DNA of 63,712 nt from an uncultured Parafilimonas sp. (GTDB lineage: Bacteria; Bacteroidota; Bacteroidia; Chitinophagales; Chitinophagaceae), in contig CALAGJ010000012.1 in NCBI GenBank assembly GCA_937892395.1, positions 1 to 63,712 on the forward strand, given 5' to 3'. Position 1 is the stretch's first letter, and each line of letters opens with the position of its first letter. Shown piece by piece: positions 28,175-37,042 of the stretch. The position numbers and the translations under genes are program-made. The notes below the pieces were generated by a model. That model was not told where the DNA came from. It worked only from the letters and a program-made list of their open reading frames with translations, and ran no database searches.

Positions 28175-31100
28175 ATGTACAAATACCTAATCCTTGCAAT
28201 TTCAATGTGTGCTGTAAACATCAGCCATACCCAAGCCCAAAAAGTAAAAACAACAATCGGCAAACCACAGGGAAAATACCCCAGTGTGTTTTGGGAAATA
28301 ACCGGCAACGGTTTAAAAAAACCTTCTTATCTTTTTGGTACCATGCATGTTAGCATGAAATTGGCATTTAATCTAAGTGATTCATTCTATAATGCTATGC
28401 AATCTGTAGATATGGTTGCTTTGGAATTAAATCCTCAAAACTGGCAGGACGACATGATGGAAATAGATGCTGCTCAAAAGGATTATGGCAAATATTATTT
28501 GCAACAATATGCTGGTGATTTTTTGAATGAACATTCCTTTCAATTAAAATATTATTATGAAAATTTAGAAGAAGCCCTCACCAGTAAACCACAGCAAATT
28601 AATGGGTTACTTTATCGCAGCGTAGCTGCAAATCAAGATTATGAAGAAGACACCTACTTAGATTTATACATTTATCAAACAGGGCGCAAATATGGTAAGT
28701 TAGCAGGTGGCGTGGAGGATTACAAAACCACACAAATTATACTCACAGATGCATATGTGGCATCAGTAAAAGAGAAAAATGTAAAAACAAAAGATACAGA
28801 CGGGGAAAGTGCATTTGATATCCAGAAAAAAATAAAAGAAGCGTATCGAAAAGGAGATTTAGATGCTTTAGATTCCCTTAATCAGTTTGAAAATAATTCT
28901 CCGGCATACACAGAGCTTTTTCTGTATAAGAGAAACGAAATTCAAGCAGCATCTATTGATTCTCTTCTAAAAAAATTATCCCTTTTTACTGGGGTGGGTG
29001 CTGCACATTTACCTGGTAGTAGAGGTGTAATAGAATTGCTTCGCAAAAAAGGTTATAAACTGAGGCCAATTTTTATGCAGGACCGTGATGCTGCAATGAA
29101 AGAGACTGTTGATAAAATGGTTGTGCCTGTGAGCTTTCACGAAGAGGGCACTGATGATGGATTTATAAAAGTACAAATGCCCGGTAAGCTGTATAAATTA
29201 AACAACAGCTTTGAAAGTAAAAACCCATTGTGGCAGTATGCCGATATGGAAAATGGCTCATACTATATGGTAACTCGTGTAAAAACGAATGGGGTGCTTC
29301 TCGGCCAGAAACCACTGGATGTAATGGAAAAAATTGACAGCCTTCTGTATGAAAATATTCCGGGAAAAATATTATCAAAAAAGGAAATCGTTACAAACGG
29401 TTATCCTGGTTTTGATATCAGCAATAAAACAAGGCGTGGAGATGTACAGCGTTATCAAATCATTGTAACTCCATTTGAAATTATTGTTTTTAAAATGAGC
29501 GGAACCGGAAACTATGTGGAGGGTGAAGAGGCTACAAAGTTTTTTAATTCTATCTACATAAAACCCGCATCCAAGCAGGAGTGGAGCAGTTTTACAACGA
29601 ACCAATCCGGGTTTAAAATAGACATGCCACATCAAGCAGATATATCCTGTAATACAATTCAAAAAGATGAAAATGATAGATGGGAATATGAGGCTTATGA
29701 TGAAGCTACAGGCAATGGCTATTTTGTTTGGAAGAAGAATTTATATAATTACAATTTTTTGGAAGAAGACAGTTTTGATGTAAGATTGATAACTGAAAGT
29801 TTCATGGCATCAGATTGTATAGAAAAAGAAATCAGTAGTCAGAAAGGCAGCGTTCAGAATATGCCTTCTTTAAAGTCAACCTACTTATTAAAGGGTGGGG
29901 GGTTTATGAATACAATGGCAATACTAAACGGAAATCAATATTTTTTAATTGGTGAAAGAGCTGAAAAAAAATCTCAATTTAGTACACGCTTCTTTCCTTC
30001 ATTCACATTTACTGAAAAGCAGTATGGTGCGTCAAAACTTTTTACGGATACCTTGTTGGGTTATTCTATACTATCATCCTCAGTTCCCAAGATTGATTCA
30101 TTTGTAGCGTCCTTAGTAACCCGTATTCTCAATGATAAAGAATACATCAGCAAAATACAAGGAGATGTCTATTGGGCAGATAATCGTTATACCAAAATAT
30201 TCAATGATAGCACAGGTGATGAACTTTTAATTTCAACCAATGAATATCCTATATATTTTCAATCAAAGGATTCCGCCACATTTTGGAAAAATGAATTAGA
30301 AGAAGAAAGTTTTTCGGAAGACTGGGTGCTTCGATCAAAAGAATGGATACAACGTACACCCACCACAGTGGGATATAAATTAGTATGGGCCGATACCAAT
30401 ACAGTACGTAGGTATGAAGTGCTCAAATTACTCCATGAAAATAAGCTCTACAGCGTTATTGCCATAAGAGATAGTAATAATATCAATAATCAATTTCTTA
30501 ATGAGGTATTTAATAGTTTTATGCCTATCGGCAATAAGAAAAAACCAGGCGTGTTTGAGCCAAAATTAGACAGCTTTTTTGCGCATTTATATAGTACAGA
30601 TACATTGATAAAGAAAAAGGCAAGGGCTTCTCTGAGTAATATTTTTTATGGTAAAGATGGGGTTGAACGCATTGCAAAATTTATCAGTGGTTTAAAATAT
30701 GGGGAGAAGGATTATTTTGAACTGAAAAGCTCATTCATTAAAGAGCTGGGTTATATAAATGATAGCAGCAGTAGTGATGAAGTAGTAAAAAAATTACAAA
30801 CCATTTATGCGCAAACTGCTGATACCGCGTATTTCCAAAATGAAGTGTTTGATGCATTAGTTAGACTGAAAACCAAATCATCATTTGAGGTCTTAAAAAA
30901 ATTAATATTACAGGACCCACCAGTGTTTAATAGTAGTTATGACTATACCAGTTTCTTTGAAAGCATGAATGATAGTCTGTCACTTGCACGCACCTTATTC
31001 CCGGAAATAATGCAGCTTTCAGGTATTCAAGATTATAAGCGAGGCGTTCTTGAATTGTTGGCCACTTTGGTAGATAGTGGATACATAAAAGCAGCAGATT

Positions 31101-31897
31101 ATAAAGATCAGTATAATCCCATTTGGATTGATGCCAAAATAGAGATGAAAAAACATCAGAATAATGAGGAGCGTTTGATGGAGAAAGAAATACAACTTGA
31201 AAATGATCCTGCAGATGAGGAGGTAGATTATGTGGACAGTTACAGCGGCGGTTCTCAGAATTATAATGATATTGATTTGTATGCAAGGCTCTTAATTCCT
31301 TTTTACAAGGAAAATCCAGAGTTGTCAAAAATGTATCAAAAATTACTAACGGGCAGAGATACTGCTGCGCAAATTCAAACAGCTGCGCTTTTGGCTGCAA
31401 ATGGTTTTCAAGTGGCGGATTCTGTATGGAGTAGCATAGCAGCAAAAGATAAATACAGGTATGAGTTACTCAAAAATCTTGAAGACAAAAAATTAGAAAA
31501 GTTATACCCATCAAACAGTAAGGATCAAATAATGGTAGCAAGGTCTGCATTATTGTACAGTACAAATGCAGATAAGTTTGAAGCGATTGAATTAGTCGGC
31601 AAAAAATATGTAGAGAGTAAAAGGTCAAAAGGTTGGGTTTACTTCTTTAAGTATAAAATGAAAGATGATGAAGATTGGCAGATTGGTATTAGTGGCATAC
31701 AGCCGGCTGATACAAAGCTCATCAACAGTAACAATGATTTTACTCTAAATACCGATAAAAAACTTGGTGATGAAAGGCCCGCATTAGAACAGTTTGAAAA
31801 AGAACTTAAAAAACTTATGATCATGGAGCATAGAAGTGGGGCATATTTTTTTGATGATAATTATGCCTATGATGAAGATGAATATTATGGAGATTGA
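28175..31897 (+). CDS. Very large TraB/GumN-family protein with unknown C-terminal part
   Basis: 1240 residues; ordinary TraB/GumN proteins have about 300. After a signal peptide (residues 1-21), residues 40-310 hold the TraB/GumN domain with YLFGTMHVS, VALELNP and GVGAAHLPGSRGVIELL. The family is thought to be related to EreA-like and Tiki metalloproteases. Residues 330-620 contain beta-rich repeated units (FKIDMP and similar). From about 780 on, helical HEAT-like segments appear, ending in an acidic tail (YDEDEYYGD). It is likely periplasmic or surface-bound. No partner genes are adjacent. Confidence 0.75.
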   Translation: MYKYLILAISMCAVNISHTQAQKVKTTIGKPQGKYPSVFWEITGNGLKKPSYLFGTMHVSMKLAFNLSDSFYNAMQSVDMVALELNPQNWQDDMMEIDAAQKDYGKYYLQQYAGDFLNEHSFQLKYYYENLEEALTSKPQQINGLLYRSVAANQDYEEDTYLDLYIYQTGRKYGKLAGGVEDYKTTQIILTDAYVASVKEKNVKTKDTDGESAFDIQKKIKEAYRKGDLDALDSLNQFENNSPAYTELFLYKRNEIQAASIDSLLKKLSLFTGVGAAHLPGSRGVIELLRKKGYKLRPIFMQDRDAAMKETVDKMVVPVSFHEEGTDDGFIKVQMPGKLYKLNNSFESKNPLWQYADMENGSYYMVTRVKTNGVLLGQKPLDVMEKIDSLLYENIPGKILSKKEIVTNGYPGFDISNKTRRGDVQRYQIIVTPFEIIVFKMSGTGNYVEGEEATKFFNSIYIKPASKQEWSSFTTNQSGFKIDMPHQADISCNTIQKDENDRWEYEAYDEATGNGYFVWKKNLYNYNFLEEDSFDVRLITESFMASDCIEKEISSQKGSVQNMPSLKSTYLLKGGGFMNTMAILNGNQYFLIGERAEKKSQFSTRFFPSFTFTEKQYGASKLFTDTLLGYSILSSSVPKIDSFVASLVTRILNDKEYISKIQGDVYWADNRYTKIFNDSTGDELLISTNEYPIYFQSKDSATFWKNELEEESFSEDWVLRSKEWIQRTPTTVGYKLVWADTNTVRRYEVLKLLHENKLYSVIAIRDSNNINNQFLNEVFNSFMPIGNKKKPGVFEPKLDSFFAHLYSTDTLIKKKARASLSNIFYGKDGVERIAKFISGLKYGEKDYFELKSSFIKELGYINDSSSSDEVVKKLQTIYAQTADTAYFQNEVFDALVRLKTKSSFEVLKKLILQDPPVFNSSYDYTSFFESMNDSLSLARTLFPEIMQLSGIQDYKRGVLELLATLVDSGYIKAADYKDQYNPIWIDAKIEMKKHQNNEERLMEKEIQLENDPADEEVDYVDSYSGGSQNYNDIDLYARLLIPFYKENPELSKMYQKLLTGRDTAAQIQTAALLAANGFQVADSVWSSIAAKDKYRYELLKNLEDKKLEKLYPSNSKDQIMVARSALLYSTNADKFEAIELVGKKYVESKRSKGWVYFFKYKMKDDEDWQIGISGIQPADTKLINSNNDFTLNTDKKLGDERPALEQFEKELKKLMIMEHRSGAYFFDDNYAYDEDEYYGD

Positions 31898-32109
31898 TGA
31901 TAAAGTTTTATGACTTATTATGGTGGTCATATTTGCACAATCATTTTCTGCAAATTATTCTCTATCAAACTGTTCATTTATTAGAATAGGTTATTTTAAA
32001 AAACGCTTGGAAAAAAAATTATGATAAGATCGGTACTTGCATTTTGATAAGGTAATATCCCATCATAGTATGTGAGTTTTAATTATCATTGCGCAGCAAA
32101 AAAAAAGTT

Positions 32110-33837
32110 ATGGATACATTTACTTCTGCAAGAGTTAATAACTGGCTAATGGGTCAATTTGATGATGATACCAAAAGTGAAATCAAGCGGCTGCAGCAAG
32201 ATGAACCGAATGAATTGGAAGAATGTTTTTATAAGAACTTAGAGTTTGGCACAGGCGGGTTGAGAGGGATAATGGGTGTAGGCACAAACAGAATGAATAA
32301 ATATACTGTAGGTATGGCTACTCAGGGTTTTTCAAATTATTTAAAAAAGACCTATGGGGATGCACCAGTCAAGGTGTGCATTGCCCATGATAGTAGAAAC
32401 AATAGTCGATTTTTTGCAGAAACAACTGCTGCTGTATTTGCATCCAATGGTTTTGAAGTATATCTGTTTGAATCACTGAGGCCCACACCAGAGTTGAGTT
32501 TTAGTATTCGGCATTTAGGTTGTCAAGCAGGTGTGGTATGCACTGCCAGTCACAATCCAAAGGAGTATAATGGATACAAGGCATACTGGAATGACGGTGG
32601 TCAACTGGTGCCACCACATGATAAAAATGTGATAGCAGAAGTAGAAGCCATTCAAAGTATAGATAATGTACAATGGACAGGCGGTGAAAGCCGAATTCAA
32701 GTATTAGGTGTGGAAATGGATAAGGCATATATTAAAATGGTAAAAGGACTGAGTGTATATCCTGATATTATTGCAAAGCAGCATGATTTAAAAATTGTCT
32801 ATACGCCCATACATGGCACTGGCATTACCTTAGTACCTGAAACATTAAGGCAATTTGGATTTACCGATATTACTATTGTAGAAGAGCAAGCTACACCGGA
32901 CGGTAATTTTCCTACGGTTCATTATCCAAATCCGGAAGAAAAAGAAACAATGAGTCTTGGTTTGCAAAAAGCCAAAAGTATTAACGCTGATATTCTGCTG
33001 GGTACAGACCCTGATGCTGATAGGGTTGGTATTGGCGTTAAAAATAATAGGGGTGAATGGGTGCTGATGAATGGAAATCAAACTGCTGTCCTGGCTTGTG
33101 CCTACATGATGGAAGCACGCCGGGCTAAAGGAGTAGCCCAGCCCAATGATATGGTTATAAAAACAATTGTAACAACCGAAATGATTGATAAAATAGCTGC
33201 TGCAAATGGATTGGCCTGCTACAATGTATTGACCGGATTTAAGTGGATTGCAGAGCTCATAAAAGAAAAGGAAGGAAAAGAAAATTATATCATTGGCGGT
33301 GAGGAAAGTTTTGGCCTTATGATTGGAGATAGGCTCAGGGACAAAGATGCAGTAAGTGCTGTAGCGTTTTTATGTGAAATGGCTGCATTTGTAAAAAATG
33401 AAGGCAAAACACTTTATTCAAAACTTATCGAACTTTATGCACAATATGGATTCTATCTGGAAGACCTTATCAGCATTACAAAAAAAGGAATGAGGGGTCA
33501 GGAAGAAATAGCTGAAATGATGCAACAATATAGGGATAATCCTCCTTCCAGCATCAATGGTAGTGATGTAGTACAGCTGTTAGATTATCAATTACAATCT
33601 GGTCGCAATATGAAAACCGGCGACAATTGGACCATACAATTGCCGAAGAGTAATGTGTTGCAGTTTATACTTGAGGATGGATCTAAAATATCTGCTCGAC
33701 CAAGTGGCACTGAGCCAAAAATTAAATTTTACTTCAGTGTCCATACTGCATTGGCAGAAACCGCTGCGTATGAAAGGGTAGAACAATTTTTAAGAGAGCG
33801 AATCAAAGGTATCATTACAGATATGGGTCTGAAGTAG
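32110..33837 (+). CDS. Phosphoglucomutase/phosphomannomutase family enzyme
   Basis: About 575 residues, four-domain alpha-D-phosphohexomutase of the PgcA/PGM2 type. Motifs are the N-terminal FGTGGLRGIMGVGTNRMN, the phospho-serine loop VCTASHNPKEYNGYKAY, the metal loop LGTDPDADRVGIG, the sugar-binding GGEESFG, and the phosphate-binding RPSGTEPKIKFYF at the end. It interconverts hexose 1- and 6-phosphates. The start at 32110 (MDTFTSARVNNW) is preferred over one seven codons upstream. The aromatic operon downstream has its own promoter. Confidence 0.95.
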   Translation: MDTFTSARVNNWLMGQFDDDTKSEIKRLQQDEPNELEECFYKNLEFGTGGLRGIMGVGTNRMNKYTVGMATQGFSNYLKKTYGDAPVKVCIAHDSRNNSRFFAETTAAVFASNGFEVYLFESLRPTPELSFSIRHLGCQAGVVCTASHNPKEYNGYKAYWNDGGQLVPPHDKNVIAEVEAIQSIDNVQWTGGESRIQVLGVEMDKAYIKMVKGLSVYPDIIAKQHDLKIVYTPIHGTGITLVPETLRQFGFTDITIVEEQATPDGNFPTVHYPNPEEKETMSLGLQKAKSINADILLGTDPDADRVGIGVKNNRGEWVLMNGNQTAVLACAYMMEARRAKGVAQPNDMVIKTIVTTEMIDKIAAANGLACYNVLTGFKWIAELIKEKEGKENYIIGGEESFGLMIGDRLRDKDAVSAVAFLCEMAAFVKNEGKTLYSKLIELYAQYGFYLEDLISITKKGMRGQEEIAEMMQQYRDNPPSSINGSDVVQLLDYQLQSGRNMKTGDNWTIQLPKSNVLQFILEDGSKISARPSGTEPKIKFYFSVHTALAETAAYERVEQFLRERIKGIITDMGLK

Positions 33838-33857
33838 CTTTCTATAATGTATAAAAA

Positions 33858-33888
33858 TTTGGCTAAGAAAGTCTGAAACATATTTTTG
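33858..33888 (+). promoter_or_regulatory. Promoter of the pheA leader and operon
   Basis: TTTG (33858-33861), exactly 19 bases, then TATTTTTG (33881-33888). Both boxes match the Bacteroidota consensus. The -7 box ends four bases before the ATG of the leader ORF at 33893, so transcription would begin at or next to that ATG. Confidence 0.75.
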
Positions 33889-33892
33889 CGAT

Positions 33893-33979
33893 ATGTTATT
33901 TATCACAAATGCATTCTGTTTTTATTATTACTTCTATTTTAATAAGAAGCCGGGAATGCTTTTGTTAGTACAGAAATAA
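33893..33979 (+). CDS. Phe/Tyr-rich leader peptide of the pheA operon
   Basis: A 28-codon ORF between the promoter and the pheA terminator. Nine of its first 16 residues are Phe or Tyr, including an unbroken run FYYYFYF (codons 10-16, bases 33920-33940). It ends at TAA 33977-33979. Composition, position and the downstream competing hairpins match the leader peptides of ribosome-mediated attenuation. A T-rich region alone would favour Phe and Tyr codons, so the peptide by itself is suggestive; with the hairpins it is strong. Translation would be leaderless. Confidence 0.72.
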   Translation: MLFITNAFCFYYYFYFNKKPGMLLLVQK

Positions 33980-34026
33980 TTAATTTTTTATAACAAATGA
34001 ATCCCGGCAAACGCCGGGATTTTTTT
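33949..34026 (+). promoter_or_regulatory. Attenuator: competing antiterminator and terminator before pheA
   Basis: The terminator stem is ATCCCGGC (34001-34008) paired with GCCGGGAT (34013-34020) across an AAAC loop, followed by T at 34021-34026. The last T touches the pheA ATG at 34027. Upstream, GCCGGGA at 33949-33955, just past the Phe/Tyr codon run, is identical to the right arm and can pair instead with TCCCGGC (34002-34008), leaving the terminator unformed. A ribosome stalled on Phe/Tyr codons would favour the antiterminator; a fast ribosome would favour termination. Confidence 0.75.
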
Positions 34027-34884
34027 ATGACTATGGAGCATACAACTATTGCCATTCAAGGCTTTGAAGGAAGTTTTCATCATGTAGCTGCTACAAAATA
34101 TTTTGGAAGAAAAGCGCATGTTTTACCCTGCATTAGTTTTCAGGATGTAATTAATACTACACAGTCGGGGGCTTGCACATTTGGCCTCATGGCCATTGAA
34201 AATTCAATAGCCGGAAGCATTCTACCAAACTATAATCAACTGCACAGGAGTAAATTATTTATTGCCGGAGAAATCTATTTGCAAATCAATCAAAATCTTA
34301 TTGCCAACAAAGGCGTAACCTTAAATGATTTAAAAGAAGTACACTCTCACCACATGGCATTACAGCAGTGTTTACAATACCTGGAATTGTACAAATGGAA
34401 ATTAGTAGAATCAGAAGACACCGCACTTTCAGCAAAGCTTATACATCAGCACAGAAGTAAGCATATTGCAGCTATAGGCAGTACACTTGCAGCAGAACTT
34501 TATGGGCTTGATATTTTGGCACCATCCATTCAAACTATGAAAAATAATTATACCAGATTTTTAGTGTTGCAAAAACAGCAAACCACAACCGCAGATGCTA
34601 CAAAAGCTTCTTTGTGTTTTCAAACAGATCATAGTAAAGGAAGTCTTGCCAAAGTGCTCAATATGATTGCTGATGCGGATATCAACTTGAGTAAGTTACA
34701 AAGTTTTCCGATACCCGGTTCTCAATTCAGCTATCGCTTTCATGCAGATATGGAGTTTGATGATATACGTCAGTTTGAAAAGGCATTGACTGATATGAGT
34801 GCACATACAGAGTCAATCAGGGTATATGGTATATATGAAAATGGTAAGAAGAAATTAAGGTTAAAAAATCAAACATCAGCATGA
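34027..34884 (+). CDS. pheA: Prephenate dehydratase
   Basis: About 285 residues, a stand-alone prephenate dehydratase without a chorismate mutase domain; it converts prephenate to phenylpyruvate. Recognisable parts are IAIQGFEGSFHHVAA, FGLMAIENSIAGSI, HSHHMALQQCL and NNYTRFLVL (the TRF catalytic motif). A C-terminal ACT domain runs from about residue 195 (KGSLAKVLNMIADADINLSK), normally the Phe feedback site. The start is 34027 or 34033; the longer frame from 33997 would begin inside the terminator hairpin. Its stop overlaps the next gene by four bases. Confidence 0.94.
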   Translation: MTMEHTTIAIQGFEGSFHHVAATKYFGRKAHVLPCISFQDVINTTQSGACTFGLMAIENSIAGSILPNYNQLHRSKLFIAGEIYLQINQNLIANKGVTLNDLKEVHSHHMALQQCLQYLELYKWKLVESEDTALSAKLIHQHRSKHIAAIGSTLAAELYGLDILAPSIQTMKNNYTRFLVLQKQQTTTADATKASLCFQTDHSKGSLAKVLNMIADADINLSKLQSFPIPGSQFSYRFHADMEFDDIRQFEKALTDMSAHTESIRVYGIYENGKKKLRLKNQTSA

Positions 34885-36041
34885 AAGTAAGTAATCGATT
34901 AGCAGGAATTGAAGAGTATTATTTTTCACAAAAGATCAGAGAAATTGAGCAACTTCGTCAATCTGGAAAACAAATAATAAATCTAGGGATAGGAAGTCCG
35001 GATATGTCTCCTTCGGAGGATGTAATACAGGCATTGCAGCTACATAGCAATGCAGCTCATGCACATGGTTATCAAAGCTACAAAGGCCTACCGGTACTAA
35101 GAAAAGCAATGGTCGATTTTTATGCAAAATGGTATGGGGTGCATATCAATGCTGATACAGAAGTATTGCCATTGATGGGTAGCAAAGAAGGTATCATGCA
35201 TATTTGTATGACCTATCTAAATCCTGGCGATGAAGTACTTGTGCCAGACCCAGGCTATCCTACCTATAATAGTGCTGTAAACCTAGCCGGTGGTGTACCA
35301 GTTTATTATCCATTAGTTGAAGAAAATAATTGGGAGCCCGATTTTGAAGCACTATCAAAATTGATAAGTCAACATACAAAATTACTTTTTGTAAACTATC
35401 CACACATGCCTACAGGGCAGTCAGGTTCTATTGAATTATTTGAGCACATTCTTGCATTTGCACAGCAGCATCACTTATTGGTTTGTAATGATAATCCTTA
35501 TAGTTTTATTCTAAATGAAAAGCCATTGAGTATGTTGTCCCTGCCGGGTGCCATCGATTATGTACTTGAATTAAATTCACTCAGTAAGAGTCATAATATG
35601 GCAGGCTGGAGAGTGGGTATGCTGATGGCATCTGCACAACATATAAGTGATGTACTCACTTTTAAAAGTAATATGGACAGCGGTATGTTTTTACCCATAC
35701 AGTATGCCGCAGCAGCAGCATTGTCTAAAGACGAAGAGTGGTTTTTTCAGCTAAACGCAATATATAAACAGAGAAGAGAATATGTATATCAACTATTAGA
35801 TTCTATTGGCTGCACTTATAGTAAAACCCAAAATGGATTATTTGTATGGGCCAAAATTCCTATAGCATACAAAGATGGATTTGCCTTGAGTGATGCATTG
35901 CTGTATAACTGCAATGTATTTATAACACCCGGTGGCATTTTTGGCAAAAATGGCAAAGGATATGTGCGTGTAAGTTTATGTAGCAATGAAGCAATAATCA
36001 AGCAGGCATTGAATCAGATTAAAGTATCCAATATAAAATAA
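34881..36041 (+). CDS. PLP-dependent class I/II aminotransferase, probably aromatic
   Basis: 386 residues, fold type I. It shows LGIGSPDMSPSEDVI, the ligand-loop PDPGYPTYNS, VNYPHMPTGQ where NPxNPTG is usual, a DNPYSF pyridine-contact Asp, the Schiff-base Lys in LNSLSKSHNMAGWR, and RVSLC near the end. It sits between pheA and tyrA with an ATGA overlap to pheA. It therefore most likely transaminates phenylpyruvate and hydroxyphenylpyruvate, or prephenate. Substrate is inferred from context, since relatives are annotated as LL-diaminopimelate aminotransferases. Confidence 0.88.
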   Translation: MKVSNRLAGIEEYYFSQKIREIEQLRQSGKQIINLGIGSPDMSPSEDVIQALQLHSNAAHAHGYQSYKGLPVLRKAMVDFYAKWYGVHINADTEVLPLMGSKEGIMHICMTYLNPGDEVLVPDPGYPTYNSAVNLAGGVPVYYPLVEENNWEPDFEALSKLISQHTKLLFVNYPHMPTGQSGSIELFEHILAFAQQHHLLVCNDNPYSFILNEKPLSMLSLPGAIDYVLELNSLSKSHNMAGWRVGMLMASAQHISDVLTFKSNMDSGMFLPIQYAAAAALSKDEEWFFQLNAIYKQRREYVYQLLDSIGCTYSKTQNGLFVWAKIPIAYKDGFALSDALLYNCNVFITPGGIFGKNGKGYVRVSLCSNEAIIKQALNQIKVSNIK

Positions 36042-36050
36042 GCAAATAAT

Positions 36051-36899
36051 ATGGAAAGAAAAAGGGTAGCTATTGTAGGTGTTGGTTTAATAGGAGGATC
36101 ATTAGCCATTCAATTGCATGAGAAAAAAATTGCTGCTGCACTGATAGGTGTTGAGCCCAATGAAACACATGCCGCCATTGCTATAGAGCGTGAATTAGTA
36201 GATTTAATTTTACCGTTGGAAGAAGCAATAGCTCAAAGTGATTTAATCATACTTGCTGTGCCAGTAGATGTATTGCATCAGTTATTACCAAAAGTACTAG
36301 ACTTAGTAATGAATCAGGTGGTAACAGATGCCGGCAGTACAAAAGAAGGATTGATAGCCTCGGTAAAAAATCATCCGAAAAGAGGAAGATATGTGGCGGC
36401 TCATCCCATGTGGGGTACTGAGTATAATGGTCCACAATCTGCCGTTCGCACTGCATTTGAAAACAAAGCATGTGTAATTTGTAATGCTGCGGATACAGAT
36501 GCCGATGCCCTAACCGTTGTTTCAGGAATGTATAAAAAGATGGGTATGCATATTTTAATGATGGACGCTGCTCAGCATGATATTCATGCAGCTTATGTGA
36601 GTCATATTTCTCATATTACTTCCTTTGCCTTGGCAAATACAGTATTACAAAAAGAAACAGAAGAACAGGCTATTTTCGAAATGGCCAGTGCTGGTTTTGA
36701 AAGTACTGTAAGGTTGGCAAAAAGTAATCCTGCTATGTGGCTTCCTATCTTTATGCAGAATAAAGCAAATGTGTTAGATGTACTGGAAGAGCATATTCAT
36801 CAGCTATCCCTATTTAAAGCGGCATTAGAAAAAAATGATAATAAGGCATTGCAGCATTTTATGGAAGATGCCAACAGCATTAAAAAAATTATTCAATAA
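36051..36899 (+). CDS. tyrA: Prephenate dehydrogenase
   Basis: 282 residues. An N-terminal Rossmann domain begins GVGLIGGSLA (NAD-binding). DAGSTKEGLI and HPMWGTEYNGPQSA follow, with the family's catalytic His region, then VSHISHITSFALA in the helical domain. It oxidatively decarboxylates prephenate to 4-hydroxyphenylpyruvate for Tyr. It lies nine bases after the aminotransferase. In many Bacteroidota this cluster also contains a DAHP synthase/chorismate mutase; here the next gene is unrelated. Confidence 0.94.
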   Translation: MERKRVAIVGVGLIGGSLAIQLHEKKIAAALIGVEPNETHAAIAIERELVDLILPLEEAIAQSDLIILAVPVDVLHQLLPKVLDLVMNQVVTDAGSTKEGLIASVKNHPKRGRYVAAHPMWGTEYNGPQSAVRTAFENKACVICNAADTDADALTVVSGMYKKMGMHILMMDAAQHDIHAAYVSHISHITSFALANTVLQKETEEQAIFEMASAGFESTVRLAKSNPAMWLPIFMQNKANVLDVLEEHIHQLSLFKAALEKNDNKALQHFMEDANSIKKIIQ

Positions 36900-37042
36900 T
36901 TTTCTACTACAATACTATATAAAAAGTTGTATTGTAAATCAACTATGCAAAAAGATTGAACCCAAATATTTTATCTTTATTTCATGAAATGTATATGATA
37001 ATTTTGCATTTTTTAATGTTTTTAAAATTGAATTTATAACAG

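Noticed and set aside
30927..31445. A 172-codon minus-strand frame opposite the TraB/GumN gene
   Set aside because: Low-complexity His/Leu-rich shadow with no start context and no domain.
33997..34026. Upstream in-frame ATG at 33997 as the pheA start
   Set aside because: It would place the terminator hairpin inside the coding region and add non-conserved residues. Starts at 34027 or 34033 fit the family.
34001..34026. The hairpin before pheA read simply as the terminator of the upstream phosphohexomutase gene
   Set aside because: It is 164 bases past that gene and beyond a consensus promoter. It touches the pheA start and has a matching competitor segment, so an attenuator is the better reading, though it could also stop readthrough.
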